Part shown: positions 34,750 to 44,648 of the stretch, in pieces | Position numbering within the stretch: the stretch's first letter is position 1 | Layout: each line of letters starts with the position of its first letter | Source: Neisseria meningitidis | GTDB taxonomy: Bacteria > Pseudomonadota > Gammaproteobacteria > Burkholderiales > Neisseriaceae | Length of the DNA: 64,000 nucleotides | Direction of reading: 5' to 3' | Assembly: GCF_900638555.1 (NCBI RefSeq) | Contig: NZ_LR134525.1 | Coordinates: 2,108,001 to 2,172,000 of the forward strand | Notes under the pieces: model-generated | Databases searched by the model: none | Told to the model about the DNA's origin: nothing | What the model saw: the letters and a program-made list of their open reading frames with translations, nothing else | Made by a program: the position numbers and the translations under genes

Positions 34750-35475
34750 TTATTTTTTCATTGGCGTGCGTGCCAGCGTCCAGCAGCAGATTCGGTTTGC
34801 GCCCGATTTTTTCAGCGTCTTTGCCAATTCGTCCAGCGTCGCGCCGGTGGTAAAGACATCGTCGATTAACAGAATATTACAGTTTTCCGGTATCGGTGTG
34901 CGGATTTCAAAGGCGTTTTTGATGTTTCGCCGCCGTTCGCCGCCTTTGAGCGTGCTTTGCGGCGGACGGTGGTGTCGGAATACGGTGTGTCGGGGCAGTA
35001 TCTGCCAGCCGTAGCGTTGTGCCAACAACCCGACGATGCTTTCACTTTGGTTGAAGCCGCGTTGCAGCAGCCGCTCCCTGCTTAGCGGTACGGGCAGGAC
35101 GAAATCGAAACATTCGTCTGCAAGCCGGTCGGGCGGATTCTGCATCATCAGGTCTGCCAGCGGCTGCACCATGCTCAAATCAGCCAAGTGCTTCAGCGCG
35201 TGTATCATATTGCTGACGGGCGGTTCGTAATGCAGCGAAGCCCACATCCGGTCGAATGCGGGCGGTTTTTTCTGACAGCCGCCGCACACCGCGCCGCCTT
35301 GAACGTGCATGAAACACAGGGGGCAGCTGTTTGCCGCGTCGGTGCGGTATGCCGCCAAATCGTCGCGGCAGCCGGCGCAGATGCCGTCTGAAACGCCGGA
35401 CGAACCGTGGCATAATACGCAACGCCTGATAGTGGGCGCGTCTGCGATGCGCCGCCAACAAGAGAGAAAATCCAT
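34750..35475 (-). CDS. comF: ComF-family phosphoribosyltransferase-like competence protein
   Basis: 241 residues. The N-terminal zinc-finger cysteines appear as [27 protein letters not shown] and VCGGCQK. The C-terminal phosphoribosyltransferase-like fold has [17 protein letters not shown] as the PRPP-type loop. ComF proteins aid DNA uptake in naturally competent bacteria such as Neisseria. The start codon at 35473-35475 shares bases with the ATG of the divergent bioH gene, so each gene's leader lies inside the other's coding region. The C-terminus continues to ARTPMKK with no truncation. Confidence 0.9.
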   Translation of the reverse strand: MDFLSCWRRIADAPTIRRCVLCHGSSGVSDGICAGCRDDLAAYRTDAANSCPLCFMHVQGGAVCGGCQKKPPAFDRMWASLHYEPPVSNMIHALKHLADLSMVQPLADLMMQNPPDRLADECFDFVLPVPLSRERLLQRGFNQSESIVGLLAQRYGWQILPRHTVFRHHRPPQSTLKGGERRRNIKNAFEIRTPIPENCNILLIDDVFTTGATLDELAKTLKKSGANRICCWTLARTPMKK

Positions 35476-36385
35476 GCCTGATGCCGTCAAAAAAGTTTAC
35501 CTGATACACGGTTGGGGGGCGAACCGCCACGTGTTCGACGATTTGATGCCGCGCCTGCCTGCAACGTGGCCGGTGTCCGCCGTCGATTTGCCCGGACACG
35601 GCGACGCGCCCTTCGCGCAACCCTTCGATATTGAGGCAGCCGCCGACGCTGTTGCCGCGCAAATCGATACGCCCGCCGACATTCTCGGCTGGTCGCTCGG
35701 CGGATTGGTCGCGCTGTATCTGGCGGCGCGCCATCCCGACAAAGTCCGTTCGCTCTGCCTGACGGCGAGTTTCGCACGGCTGACGGCTGACGAAGACTAT
35801 CCCGAAGGGCTTGCCGCGCCTGCATTGGGCAAAATGGTCGGCGCGTTCCGAACGGATTATGCCAAACATATCAAACAGTTTCTACAACTCCAGCTTTTGC
35901 ACACGCCTGATGCGGACGGAATCATAGGCAGAATCCTGCCCGATTTGGCGCGCTGCGGCACGCCCTCCGCCTTACAGGAAGCTTTGGACGCGGCGGAAAG
36001 GGCGGATGCGCGGCATTTGTTGGACAAGATAGATGTTCCGGTACTGCTGGTGTTCGGCGGCAAAGACGCGATTACGCCGCCGCGCATGGGCGAGTATCTG
36101 CACCGCCGTTTGAAGGGCAGCAGGCTGGTTGTGATGGAAAAGGCGGCACACGCGCCGTTTTTGAGCCACGCGGAAGCGTTTGCCGCGCTGTACCGCGACT
36201 TTGTTGAAGGGGTTTTAGATGAACCATCAGGACGCACGCTGGCAGGTTTACCGCCATCTTGCCGAACATGCCGACCAACGCCTGACACTCGTCCGCAACG
36301 CGCCCAAACATATCCTGCTTGCCGGGGCGGATGCGGACATCAGCCGCAGCCTGCTGGCGAAACGCTATCCGCAGGCGGTATTTGA
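35474..36385 (+). CDS. bioH: pimeloyl-ACP methyl ester carboxylesterase BioH, with an unusual C-terminal extension
   Basis: Alpha/beta hydrolase that releases pimeloyl-ACP from its methyl ester in biotin synthesis. [13 protein letters not shown] and nucleophile GWSLGG (S74) are visible; the acid is in [11 protein letters not shown] and the histidine in [10 protein letters not shown]. Homology ends near FVEGVL (about residue 249). The frame then continues 54 low-complexity residues rich in P, R, C and T, overprinting 167 bp of bioC. Removing one T in GGGGTTTTAGATG (about 36207-36219) would place TAG just before the bioC ATG. I infer a one-base insertion; a naturally long form is the alternative. 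Confidence 0.88.
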   Translation: MPDAVKKVYLIHGWGANRHVFDDLMPRLPATWPVSAVDLPGHGDAPFAQPFDIEAAADAVAAQIDTPADILGWSLGGLVALYLAARHPDKVRSLCLTASFARLTADEDYPEGLAAPALGKMVGAFRTDYAKHIKQFLQLQLLHTPDADGIIGRILPDLARCGTPSALQEALDAAERADARHLLDKIDVPVLLVFGGKDAITPPRMGEYLHRRLKGSRLVVMEKAAHAPFLSHAEAFAALYRDFVEGVLDEPSGRTLAGLPPSCRTCRPTPDTRPQRAQTYPACRGGCGHQPQPAGETLSAGGI

Positions 36386-37007
36386 AGAATACGATTCCCG
36401 TGCGGATTTTTTGGCGGCGGCGGCAGCCGCGCGCAAAGGCGGTTTTTGGCAAAGGTTTGCGGGTAAGGGCGTGGTGCAGCACTGCCAATCCCCGACCGCG
36501 CCGCTGCCCGAAGCGTGTGCCGATATGTTGTGGTCGAATCTCGGACTGTTGGCGGCGGAAAGCATCGTCCCCGTGCTGCAAAATTGGGCGCGCGCGCTGA
36601 AGACGGACGGGCTGCTGTTTTTCACCTGCTTCGGGCGCGATACCTTGGCGGAACTGAAATGCCGTCTGAAAGAAAACGGCATTGAAAGCCGCAGTGTGAT
36701 GTTTCCCGATATGCACGACTTGGGCGATATGCTTGCTGAAAACGGGTTTTACGACCCCGTTACCGATACGGCGAAGCTGGTGTTGGATTACAAAAAGGCG
36801 GAAACGTTTTGGGCGGATATGGACACGCTGGGCATCTGGCGGGCGATGGCGTGGAACGATGAAAACGCCGCGCGTTCGTGTGTCGGGACAATATTTGAGC
36901 GGGAAGGCGGTTTGGGCATTACGCTGGAAACGGTGTACGGACACGCCGTGAAAAAACTGATGCTGCCGCAGGGGGAGAACGTGGTGCAGTTTTTTCCGAA
37001 GAGATGA
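36219..37007 (+). CDS. bioC: malonyl-ACP O-methyltransferase BioC-like protein
   Basis: 262 residues. The glycine loop near the start is degenerate ([21 protein letters not shown]). [40 protein letters not shown] and [15 protein letters not shown] follow the BioC pattern of a SAM methyltransferase that caps malonyl-ACP to start pimelate synthesis. Pairing with bioH supports the assignment. The weak SAM loop makes the activity less certain. The start overlaps the extended bioH frame. The end is FFPKR, followed by an inverted DUS pair. Confidence 0.8.
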   Translation: MNHQDARWQVYRHLAEHADQRLTLVRNAPKHILLAGADADISRSLLAKRYPQAVFEEYDSRADFLAAAAAARKGGFWQRFAGKGVVQHCQSPTAPLPEACADMLWSNLGLLAAESIVPVLQNWARALKTDGLLFFTCFGRDTLAELKCRLKENGIESRSVMFPDMHDLGDMLAENGFYDPVTDTAKLVLDYKKAETFWADMDTLGIWRAMAWNDENAARSCVGTIFEREGGLGITLETVYGHAVKKLMLPQGENVVQFFPKR

Positions 37008-37015
37008 TGTGCAGA

Positions 37016-37052
37016 TGCCGTCTGAAGCTGTTTCCAAGTTTCAGACGGCATC
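37016..37052. terminator. inverted DUS pair after bioC
   Basis: ATGCCGTCTGAAGC and TTTCAGACGGCAT face each other across GTTTCCAAG-like loop sequence. It lies between the biotin pair and the next + strand gene. Confidence 0.65.
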
Positions 37053-37082
37053 TGTCTGTGAAAACCGATAGAAATAAAGGAA

Positions 37083-37709
37083 ATGCCGATGTATGCCGAT
37101 GCCGGAGACGTATATTGCGTCTATAACTTCAGACTGAAGCAGTACACTGCCTGCCAGGTTACCCGAGTTGAAGAACACGGTGGGAAAAAAGCATATGCAA
37201 CCCTGCTGGCTTTGGACTGGCAGGGCAACAAACCGCTTGGGGCGGCGGAGCTGGCGGATTTGAAACCGCTTTACAAAGACTTTATGTATTGGGAACGCGG
37301 TCTGCACATGTATAAGGCAAGTGCCGTCGTGCCGACGGGATATGTACGGGTTGGGAATACCGCGCCGCTGGTCGGCGAAGACACGCAACGGTATGCCTCT
37401 TTTTGGGGCGACGGCTACGACGTGTACCGTCAGTTGAGATGGCAGCAGATACCCGAAAAACAGAGAAAGGCATTCAAAAAAGCCGCCAAAAGCAAAAAGA
37501 CCGTGATGTTTGCCGGACGGGAATACGGCATATCCAAACAGAATTTGAGCGATGTTTGGGATGATTTTGAAAACGCGATGGAACTGAAGGCGTTTCCCTG
37601 CCTGTCTTCGCTGTTTCTGACCAAATGGCATAAAAATCTATATGATAGTGGATTAACAAAAACCAGTACGGCGTTGCCTCGCCTTAGCTCAAAGAGAACG
37701 ATTCTCTAA
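37083..37709 (+). CDS. unknown protein whose 3' end is supplied by a Correia repeat
   Basis: 208 residues in the open frame from the ATG at 37083, preceded by AAAGGAAATG. Two start-proximal blocks are [20 protein letters not shown] and [20 protein letters not shown]. There is no signal peptide. No family recognised. From about residue 187 the codons are Correia sequence ([20 protein letters not shown]), so the native C-terminus has been replaced by the repeat. Whether the protein works is unknown. Confidence 0.6.
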   Translation: MPMYADAGDVYCVYNFRLKQYTACQVTRVEEHGGKKAYATLLALDWQGNKPLGAAELADLKPLYKDFMYWERGLHMYKASAVVPTGYVRVGNTAPLVGEDTQRYASFWGDGYDVYRQLRWQQIPEKQRKAFKKAAKSKKTVMFAGREYGISKQNLSDVWDDFENAMELKAFPCLSSLFLTKWHKNLYDSGLTKTSTALPRLSSKRTIL

Positions 37710-37798
37710 GGTGCTGAAGCACCAAGTGAATCGGTTCCGTACTATTTGTACTGTCTGCGGCTTCGCCGCCTTGTCCTGATTTTTGTTAATCCACTATA
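37643..37798. repeat. Correia repeat (CREE) ending the unknown gene and before recQ
   Basis: A full-length element of about 155 bp with ATAGTGGATTAAC at the left and GTTAATCCACTATA at the right, and the GAGAATCGTTCTCTAAGGTGC interior. It carries the stop codon of the upstream gene and may carry promoter or processing signals. Confidence 0.9.
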
Positions 37799-37824
37799 AA
37801 AACAGGAATTTTTAAATAGAGGCA

Positions 37825-37862
37825 ATGCCGTCTGAAACTTGGTAACGGGCTTCAGACGGCAT
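37825..37862. terminator. DUS pair overlapping the recQ stop
   Basis: ATGCCGTCTGAA (37825-37836) and TTCAGACGGCAT (37851-37862). The second arm is the last coding triplets of recQ plus its TGA, so the stop codon of recQ is inside a DUS and the pair probably terminates recQ. Confidence 0.75.
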
Positions 37863-40152
37863 TTCGTTCCAATACCGCCAACACCGCCGCACCGTAACGT
37901 GCGGCTTTTTCTTCGCCTACGCCGTATACGGCGGCAAGCTCCGCCAAGCCTTCCGGCTGTTTGGCGGCAATGGCGCGCAGTGCGGCTTTGCTGAGAATGC
38001 GGTAGGGTTCGGACTGTTCGTGTTTTGCCGTTTCGCCGCACCATTGGATCAGGGCGCGCATCAGGCGGCGTTTGCGTTTGGCGGTTTCATCGATGCCGTC
38101 TGAAAACGGACGGCAGACGGCGAGGATGTCCCGTCCGTATTTGGCGGCGCGTACGCTGCCCAAGCCGTGTACGCCTTCGAGGTCGGTTTCGGTTTCGGGC
38201 GTATCGGCAAGCATATCGGCAAGGCTTTCGTCGGAGAGGACGGCATGCAGGGCGCAGTTTTCCGCCCTTGCCTGTTCATACCGCCAGGCCTCGAGTTTTT
38301 GACGCAGTTGTTGTTCGCGTTCGGTTTGCGGACGGATGACCGCGTCGCGGCTGAAGCCGGCGGCGTTGCGGCAGACTTCGAGTATGCCGTGTCCGAAACG
38401 TTCGGTTTTGGCTTCGCCCAAGCCGTAGATGTCGTGCAGCCCGTTGAGGTTTTGCGGCATTTTTTCGACAAGGTCGCGCAGGGTTTTGTCGCCGAAAATC
38501 ATATAGGCGGGGATGCCTTCGGCTTCTGCCTGTTTCATACGCCAAACGCGCAATGCCTGCCACAGGCGTTCTTCGCGTTCGGTACGCAGCCAGTTGTCTT
38601 TGAGGGTGCGGGCGGCGGGCTTGTCGCGCTTGAGCGGACGCAGCATCACTTCGGTTTCGCCTTTGAGGACTTTTTTGGCGGCTTCGGTCAGTTGCAATGC
38701 CTGATATCGGGTAATGTTGACGGTGAGGTAGCCGAGGCTGATACACTGGCGGATGACGCTGCGCCATTCTTTGTCGGACAACTCCGTACCGATGCCGAAT
38801 GTGGACAGTTGTTCGTGCCGGTTGCCGCGTATCCAATCGTCGCTTTTACCTCGCAAAAGGTTGGTGATGTAACCGGCGGCAAAACGTTGTCCGGCGCGGT
38901 ACACGCAGCTGAGTAATTTTTGCACCAACACCGTGCCGTCAAACCGTACGGGCGGATGCAGGCAGTTGTCGCAATGGCCGCAGGGTTCGGATGCTTCGCC
39001 GAAATGTTTGAGCAGCAGTACGCGGCGGCAGGCGGCGGTTTCGCAGACGGCAAGCATGGCATCGAGTTTTTGCATTTCGATTTGCTTTTGCACCTCGTCG
39101 CTGTTGCCTTCGGCAATCCGTTCGCGCAGCAACACCCAATCGTTCAAACCGTAACACAGCCAGCTCGCGGCAGGCAGCCCGTCCCGGCCGGCACGCCCCG
39201 ATTCCTGATAGAAATGTTCGACACTCTGGGGCATATCGAGATGGGCGACAAAGCGCACGTCGGGTTTGTCTATGCCCATGCCGAACGCCACGGTCGCCAC
39301 CACGATAATATTGTCTTCATGCGTAAAGCGGCGTTGGTTTTCCTCGCGCACGTCCATACTCAGACCGGCATGATACGGAATCGCGTTTAATCCGTTTTCA
39401 CGCAAAAACTGTGCCACATCTTCCACCTTTTTGCGGCTTAAACAATACACAATGCCGCTTTGCCCCGTCATTTCTTTGCGGATGAATTCAAGCAGTTGTT
39501 TTTTGCCGTTGTTTTTTTCGATAACCTGATAATAAATATTCGGGCGGTCAAAGCTGGAGACAAATTCGTGCGCGTCGTCCAAGTGCAGATAATGCTTGAT
39601 GTCGGCGCGCGTGGCGGCATCGGCGGTGGCGGTCAGGGCGATGCGCGGGACGTTCGGATAGCGTTCGGCAAGCATGCCGAGCTGTTGGTATTCGGGGCGG
39701 AAATCGTGTCCCCACTGGCTGACGCAGTGCGCTTCGTCAATGGCGAACAGGCTGACGGTTTGTTGGTCGAGAAAACGCAAAAAGCGGTCGGTAACCAAGC
39801 GTTCCGGTGCGACATAAAGCAGTTTCAGACGGCATTGGGCAAGCTTGTCGGCAATCTCGCGCGCTTCATCTGCCGATGTGCCGCTGTTGACTGCCGCCGC
39901 TTCGATGCCGGCGGCGTGCAGGTTTGCCACTTGGTCGTTCATCAACGCAATCAGCGGCGATACGACAACCGCCACGCCTTCGCACATCAGCGCGGGAATC
40001 TGGTAACACAAAGACTTGCCGCCGCCCGTCGGCATCAGCACCGTCAAACTCCCGCCGCCTGCCAAAGTATTGATGACAGCCTCCTGCCTGCCGCGAAATT
40101 CGGGATAACCGAATACTTCGTGCAAAATCTGTTTGGCGGTCGGTCGGTGCAT
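37852..40152 (-). CDS. recQ: ATP-dependent DNA helicase RecQ with three HRDC domains
   Basis: A 766-residue superfamily 2 3'-5' helicase. Walker A PTGGGKSL (about 41-48), DEAH in [18 protein letters not shown] and a Zn-binding CGHCDNC segment are visible. Three tandem HRDC domains follow, from about residue 517, 605 and 690; the ordinary RecQ has one. Triple HRDC is the neisserial form and is tied to pilin antigenic variation in gonococcus. I use the ATG at 40152 ([10 protein letters not shown]). The last codons NAV-stop are written by a DUS. Confidence 0.95.
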   Translation of the reverse strand: MHRPTAKQILHEVFGYPEFRGRQEAVINTLAGGGSLTVLMPTGGGKSLCYQIPALMCEGVAVVVSPLIALMNDQVANLHAAGIEAAAVNSGTSADEAREIADKLAQCRLKLLYVAPERLVTDRFLRFLDQQTVSLFAIDEAHCVSQWGHDFRPEYQQLGMLAERYPNVPRIALTATADAATRADIKHYLHLDDAHEFVSSFDRPNIYYQVIEKNNGKKQLLEFIRKEMTGQSGIVYCLSRKKVEDVAQFLRENGLNAIPYHAGLSMDVREENQRRFTHEDNIIVVATVAFGMGIDKPDVRFVAHLDMPQSVEHFYQESGRAGRDGLPAASWLCYGLNDWVLLRERIAEGNSDEVQKQIEMQKLDAMLAVCETAACRRVLLLKHFGEASEPCGHCDNCLHPPVRFDGTVLVQKLLSCVYRAGQRFAAGYITNLLRGKSDDWIRGNRHEQLSTFGIGTELSDKEWRSVIRQCISLGYLTVNITRYQALQLTEAAKKVLKGETEVMLRPLKRDKPAARTLKDNWLRTEREERLWQALRVWRMKQAEAEGIPAYMIFGDKTLRDLVEKMPQNLNGLHDIYGLGEAKTERFGHGILEVCRNAAGFSRDAVIRPQTEREQQLRQKLEAWRYEQARAENCALHAVLSDESLADMLADTPETETDLEGVHGLGSVRAAKYGRDILAVCRPFSDGIDETAKRKRRLMRALIQWCGETAKHEQSEPYRILSKAALRAIAAKQPEGLAELAAVYGVGEEKAARYGAAVLAVLERNAV

Positions 40153-40216
40153 GATGGTTCCGTGCTCGGTAAGGATGTTGATCGGTCGGCGGCAATATGC
40201 CGTCTGAAATCGGGAT

Positions 40217-40999
40217 TTAGAAGAGTTTGCCCACTTCCGCCTCAATATCGCCGGCACGCATGAACGTTTCGCCGATCAGGAAGGTGTGCACACCGCGCGA
40301 TTGCATAAATTCCACATCCGCCTTGCCTGTAATGCCGCTTTCGGTTACGACGGTTTTGCCTTCCAGCGCGGGCAGCAGCGACAGGGTTTGGTCGAGGGAG
40401 ACTTCAAAAGTCCTCAGGTTGCGGTTGTTTACGCCCCACAACGGCGTGGTCAGGTTGCGGCATTTTTCCAATTCGGTTTCATCGTGCAGCTCGAGCAGGA
40501 CGGTCATGCCCAATTCGTGCGCCACCGCTTCAAAGCGTTCCAATTGTTCCTGTTCCAGTGCTGCGGCAATCAGCAGGACGGCATCCGCCCCCCATGCGCG
40601 CGCCTGATAAACCTGGTATTCGTCGATGATGAAGTCTTTGCGCAGCACGGGCAGCGATACGGCTTCGCGCGCCTGTTTGAGGTATTCGGGCGAACCTTGG
40701 AAATAGGGTTCGTCGGTCAGTACGGACAAACACGCCGCTCCGGCGTTTTCATAGGCGCGTGCAATCTCGGGCGGTCGGAAGTCTGGACGGATCAGGCCTT
40801 TGCTCGGGCTTGCCTTTTTGATTTCGGCAATGACAGCGGGCAGGTTTAGACGGTGTTTGCCGCGTATCGAATCGATGAAGCTGCGGACGGGCGGTGCGTT
40901 TTCGGCAAGTGCGCGGATGTGTTCGGCGTTGACGGCGGCTTTTTGGGCGGCAACTTCCTGTGCTTTGGTGGCAAGGATTTTATTGAGGATGTCGGTCAT
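40217..40999 (-). CDS. trpC: indole-3-glycerol phosphate synthase
   Basis: A 260-residue TIM-barrel enzyme of tryptophan synthesis that converts 1-(2-carboxyphenylamino)-1-deoxyribulose 5-phosphate to indole-3-glycerol phosphate. The N-terminal block [20 protein letters not shown], then [13 protein letters not shown] and [17 protein letters not shown] are the signature segments. It is upstream of recQ on the same strand, with 64 bp between, and is not in a trp operon. Confidence 0.95.
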   Translation of the reverse strand: MTDILNKILATKAQEVAAQKAAVNAEHIRALAENAPPVRSFIDSIRGKHRLNLPAVIAEIKKASPSKGLIRPDFRPPEIARAYENAGAACLSVLTDEPYFQGSPEYLKQAREAVSLPVLRKDFIIDEYQVYQARAWGADAVLLIAAALEQEQLERFEAVAHELGMTVLLELHDETELEKCRNLTTPLWGVNNRNLRTFEVSLDQTLSLLPALEGKTVVTESGITGKADVEFMQSRGVHTFLIGETFMRAGDIEAEVGKLF

Positions 41000-41049
41000 G
41001 TCGGGCTCCGTATTCGTCTGGGGAAAGGGGGAATATTAGCATCAAACCG

Positions 41050-42006
41050 TTAACGACTGTTTGTGCGGAAGCTGTCGAAATAGGACAGGACGGTCTGCGG
41101 CAGCCATTGCAGGTGCAGCCTGCCGCCGGTGCTGCTGACAAAGCCGACATGACCACCGTGTGCAGGTTGGAACAGGGTAACGGCTTCGGACACTTCGTCC
41201 GGTGTCGGCAGCGCTTCGGGCGGCAGGAAGGGGTCGTTGGCGGCATTGAGCAGGAGCAGCGGTTTGGCAACGTGTTTGAGCAGCGGTTTGCAGGAAGTTT
41301 GGCGGTAGTAGTCGTGCCGATCGGCAAAGCCGTGCAGCGGTGCGGTGAAGCGGTCGTCAAACTCGCCCAGTGTTTTGCACCCTGCGGCAAATGCCGTCTG
41401 AAAACCTTGGAGCGACCGTGCTTTGGGTATCAGTGTGCGGAGGAAGTAGCGCGTGTAGAGCAGCCGTGTGATGCCGCTGTCGAAGCGGTTGCCTGCCGCC
41501 TCTGCATCGACGGGTGCGGAGATGACGGCGGCGGCTTGCGGCAGCGCGTTTTCGCCCTGTTCGCCCAAATATTTTGCCAGCGCGTTGCCGCCCAGCGATA
41601 CGCCGACGGCGTATATTTCACGGTAACGCGCGGCGAGCGTGTCCAAAGTGAAGGCGATTTCGGCGGTATCGCCCAAGTGGTAGAACACCGGGGCGGTGTT
41701 CGCTACGCCGCCGCAGCTGCGGAAATGGACGACTGCGCCGTGCCAACCGCGGCTGCGTACCGCGAGCATCAGTTCGACCGCGTAATGGCTGCGGCTGCTT
41801 CCTTCCAAACCGTGAAACAGCACGACCAGCGGCGCATCGGGCGAAATGCCGTCTGAAAAATCGTAGGCGACTTTGGTTTTACCCGTGCTGTCGGGAAGCA
41901 GCTCGCGGCGGTATGTGGGTGCGGGGCGTTGCAGGAATTTGGCGGCAATCGTGTCGGCATTGCCGTTGCGGAGGAAAAAGGGCGTGTCCGGCGGTGTTAA
42001 AATCAT
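41050..42006 (-). CDS. YheT-family alpha/beta hydrolase
   Basis: 318 residues. VVLFHGLEGSSRSHYAVELM gives the oxyanion region and YAVGVSLGGNALAKYLG the nucleophilic serine elbow. The end carries the late histidine in HGGHVGFV. YheT/YMC0-like hydrolases act on lipid or acyl esters; the substrate is unknown. trpC is 50 bp downstream on the same strand. A DUS forms the DFSDGIS segment. Confidence 0.85.
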   Translation of the reverse strand: MILTPPDTPFFLRNGNADTIAAKFLQRPAPTYRRELLPDSTGKTKVAYDFSDGISPDAPLVVLFHGLEGSSRSHYAVELMLAVRSRGWHGAVVHFRSCGGVANTAPVFYHLGDTAEIAFTLDTLAARYREIYAVGVSLGGNALAKYLGEQGENALPQAAAVISAPVDAEAAGNRFDSGITRLLYTRYFLRTLIPKARSLQGFQTAFAAGCKTLGEFDDRFTAPLHGFADRHDYYRQTSCKPLLKHVAKPLLLLNAANDPFLPPEALPTPDEVSEAVTLFQPAHGGHVGFVSSTGGRLHLQWLPQTVLSYFDSFRTNSR

Positions 42007-42137
42007 AAGGTATCGGTTTTCTTGTTTTCAGACGGCATTGATGATGCGGCAGCCCGTCCGGCTGGTGCGGACGTGGGGGATGCGCGCCCGAATATAGGCG
42101 TGGAAAAGCGTTTGCCGAAAAAGGATATCGGCATCGG

Positions 42138-43676
42138 TCAGTTTTCCACGCGTTTGAAATGGCGCGGACGGAAGCCCAAAGCCGCCAGTGATGCGAAATA
42201 CAGTCCGCCGCCGACGGCAATCAGGATGAAGAGCCGGGCGGCCTTTTGCATTCCGCCGGCGTGTGCCCAGTCGAACGGCAGCCAGATTTGGGCGGCATAC
42301 AGGCCGCCTCCCATCACGGCGAGCGAGAGCAGCATTTTTGCCAAGAACGCTGCCCAACCCTTGCCAGGTTGGTAAATACCGTGTCTGCGCAACAGGTAAA
42401 ACAACAATCCGGCATTGATACACGCGCCCAGACCGATGGCAAGCGAAAGTCCGACGTGTTTCAGTGGGCCGATAAAGGCAAGGTTCATCAACTGCGTGCA
42501 AATGAGCGTGAAGATGGCGATTTTGACGGGCGTTTTGATGTTTTGCCGCGCATAAAAGCCGGGCGCCAACACTTTAATCATGATTAAACCGATTAAACCG
42601 AAAGAATAGGCAATCAGCGCGTGTTGCGTCATCTGCGCGTCAAACAGCGTGAATTCTCGGTACATAAACAAGGTTGCCACCAGCGGGAACGACAACACCG
42701 CCAGTCCGACCGCCGCCGGCAGCGTCAGCAGCATGCACAGGCGCAAACCCCAGTCGAGCAGGGCGGAAAACTGTTCCGTATCTTGGTTTGCCGAGTGTTT
42801 GGACAAAGTCGGCAGCAAAATCGTACCGAGTGCCGCCCCCAGCACGCCGCCGGGCAGCTCCATCATGCGGTCGGCGTAATACATCCATGAAACGCTGCCC
42901 GATTGCAGATAAGACGCGAAAATCGTGTTGATAACCAAAGAAATCTGCGCCACGCTCACGCCCAAAATCGCAGGTGCCATTTGTTTCATGACGCGGTTGA
43001 CCGCCGCATCTTTGAAATTCAGTTTGGGCAGTTTCAAAAAACCCAGTTTCGCCAACCAAGGGAGCTGAAAGCCGAGCTGCAAAATACCGCCGACAAAAAC
43101 CGCCCAAGCCAGCGCGGTAACGGGAGGATCGAAATACGGCACGAAAAACAGCGCGAATACGATAAACGACACGTTCAGAAACGTGGGCGTAAACGCCGGA
43201 ATGCCGAACTTATGATAAGAATTGAGTACCGAGCCGACAAAAGAGGAAAGTGAAATCAATAAGATATAGGGGAACGTAATCCGCAGCAAATCGATGGAGA
43301 GCTGAAATTTGTCGGCATCTTTGGCAAAACCGGGTGCGGAAACATAAATCACCCAAGGCGCAGCAAGTATGCCCAGCGCGGTAACGATGACCAGCACAAA
43401 CGACAGCATCCCCGCCACATGGCGGATAAAAGCCTCCGTCGCCTCTTTAGAACGCGTTTCCTTATATTCCGCCAAAATCGGCACAAACGCTTGGGCAAAC
43501 GCCCCCTCCGCAAACACGCGGCGAAGCAGGTTGGGCAGTTTGAACGCGACAAAAAACGCATCCGTCGCCATGCCCGCGCCGAATGCGCGCGCAATGACCG
43601 TATCGCGCACAAATCCCAAAACGCGCGACACCATCGTCAGGCTGCCGACTTTTGCCAAAGCTCCCAGCATATTCAT
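42138..43676 (-). CDS. murJ: lipid II flippase MurJ
   Basis: A 512-residue MOP-superfamily transporter with about 14 transmembrane helices that flips lipid II across the inner membrane. The start region [37 protein letters not shown] holds the family's essential arginines and acids. I prefer the second of two consecutive ATGs (43676), with GAGGAA about seven bases upstream; 43679 is possible. The divergent promoter region toward dsbA holds a 21-bp inverted repeat built on a DUS pair. Confidence 0.95.
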   Translation of the reverse strand: MNMLGALAKVGSLTMVSRVLGFVRDTVIARAFGAGMATDAFFVAFKLPNLLRRVFAEGAFAQAFVPILAEYKETRSKEATEAFIRHVAGMLSFVLVIVTALGILAAPWVIYVSAPGFAKDADKFQLSIDLLRITFPYILLISLSSFVGSVLNSYHKFGIPAFTPTFLNVSFIVFALFFVPYFDPPVTALAWAVFVGGILQLGFQLPWLAKLGFLKLPKLNFKDAAVNRVMKQMAPAILGVSVAQISLVINTIFASYLQSGSVSWMYYADRMMELPGGVLGAALGTILLPTLSKHSANQDTEQFSALLDWGLRLCMLLTLPAAVGLAVLSFPLVATLFMYREFTLFDAQMTQHALIAYSFGLIGLIMIKVLAPGFYARQNIKTPVKIAIFTLICTQLMNLAFIGPLKHVGLSLAIGLGACINAGLLFYLLRRHGIYQPGKGWAAFLAKMLLSLAVMGGGLYAAQIWLPFDWAHAGGMQKAARLFILIAVGGGLYFASLAALGFRPRHFKRVEN

Positions 43677-43730
43677 CATTGTTCCTCAACAGTCGTACCC
43701 GTTTGGGGCAACGGCGCGTATTGTACGACA

Positions 43731-43778
43731 GAAACCGCTTCAGACGGCATCGGGTTTGATGCCGTCTGAAGCGGTTTC
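43731..43778. repeat. 21-bp perfect inverted repeat built around a DUS pair, murJ-dsbA region
   Basis: GAAACCGCTTCAGACGGCATC (43731-43751) is matched exactly on the opposite arm at 43758-43778, with a six-base loop. The stem is longer than the DUS alone by nine bases. It lies between two divergent genes, where a terminator would not be expected, so it may insulate their promoters or act in the murJ leader. Confidence 0.75.
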
Positions 43779-43893
43779 CCGAAACGAAAGCTTCCTTTTC
43801 CGGCGGCAAACTGTATCAACACGCGGAAATGCAATAAAATAGCCGGATTCCGATTGATTTCCAACATCTGTTTCCAACATCACGGAGAGCCGT

Positions 43894-44592
43894 ATGAAAT
43901 CCAGACACCTCGCCCTCGGCGTTGCCGCCCTGTTTGCCCTTGCCGCGTGCGACAGCAAAGTCCAAACCAGCGTCCCCGCCGACAGCGCGCCTGCCGCTTC
44001 GGCAGCCGCCGCCCCGGCAGGGCTGGTCGAAGGGCAAAACTATACCGTCCTTGCCAACCCGATTCCCCAACAGCAGGCAGGCAAAGTCGAAGTCCTTGAG
44101 TTTTTCGGCTATTTCTGTCCGCACTGCGCCCACCTCGAACCTGTTTTAAGCAAACACGCCAAGTCTTTTAAAGACGATATGTACCTGCGTACCGAACACG
44201 TCGTCTGGCAGAAAGAAATGCTGACGCTGGCACGCCTCGCCGCCGCCGTCGATATGGCTGCCGCCGACAGCAAAGATGTGGCGAACAGCCATATTTTCGA
44301 TGCGATGGTCAACCAAAAAATCAAGCTGCAAAATCCGGAAGTCCTCAAAAAATGGCTGGGCGAACAAACCGCCTTTGACGGCAAAAAAGTCCTTGCCGCC
44401 TACGAGTCCCCCGAAAGCCAGGCGCGCGCCGACAAAATGCAGGAGCTGACCGAAACCTTCCAAATCGACGGTACGCCCACGGTTATCGTCGGCGGTAAAT
44501 ATAAAGTTGAATTTGCCGACTGGGAGTCCGGTATGAACACCATCGACCTTTTGGCGGACAAAGTACGCGAAGAACAAAAAGCCGCGCAGTAA
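43894..44592 (+). CDS. dsbA: membrane-anchored thiol:disulfide oxidoreductase DsbA
   Basis: A 232-residue lipoprotein. The signal sequence is MKSRHLALGVAALFALAAC with a lipobox LAAC (C19). An Ala/Pro-rich linker follows, and then the thioredoxin fold with active site CPHC at 75-78 and cis-proline in DGTPTVIVGG. It forms disulfides in exported proteins such as pilins and LptD. Meningococci have several DsbA copies and two are lipoproteins; which one this is cannot be fixed here. CGGAGAGCC is upstream of the ATG. Confidence 0.93.
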   Translation: MKSRHLALGVAALFALAACDSKVQTSVPADSAPAASAAAAPAGLVEGQNYTVLANPIPQQQAGKVEVLEFFGYFCPHCAHLEPVLSKHAKSFKDDMYLRTEHVVWQKEMLTLARLAAAVDMAAADSKDVANSHIFDAMVNQKIKLQNPEVLKKWLGEQTAFDGKKVLAAYESPESQARADKMQELTETFQIDGTPTVIVGGKYKVEFADWESGMNTIDLLADKVREEQKAAQ

Positions 44593-44602
44593 GCCCGTTT
44601 GA

Positions 44603-44640
44603 AAAATGCCGTCTGAAACTTGGTTTTCAGACGGCATTTT
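44603..44640. terminator. bidirectional DUS terminator between dsbA and amgK
   Basis: AAAATGCCGTCTGAAA and TTTCAGACGGCATTTT face each other. Their A- and T-runs make a terminator in both directions for the convergent pair. Confidence 0.85.
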
Positions 44641-44648
44641 GATTGGGT

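Noticed and set aside
35309..35473. Upstream extension of bioH
   Set aside because: It reads through comF antisense sequence without BioH similarity, and ATG 35474 gives the family start.
37742..38044. Minus-strand frame running from recQ end into the Correia element
   Set aside because: It is a shadow of recQ plus repeat sequence, rich in arginine, without a start site.
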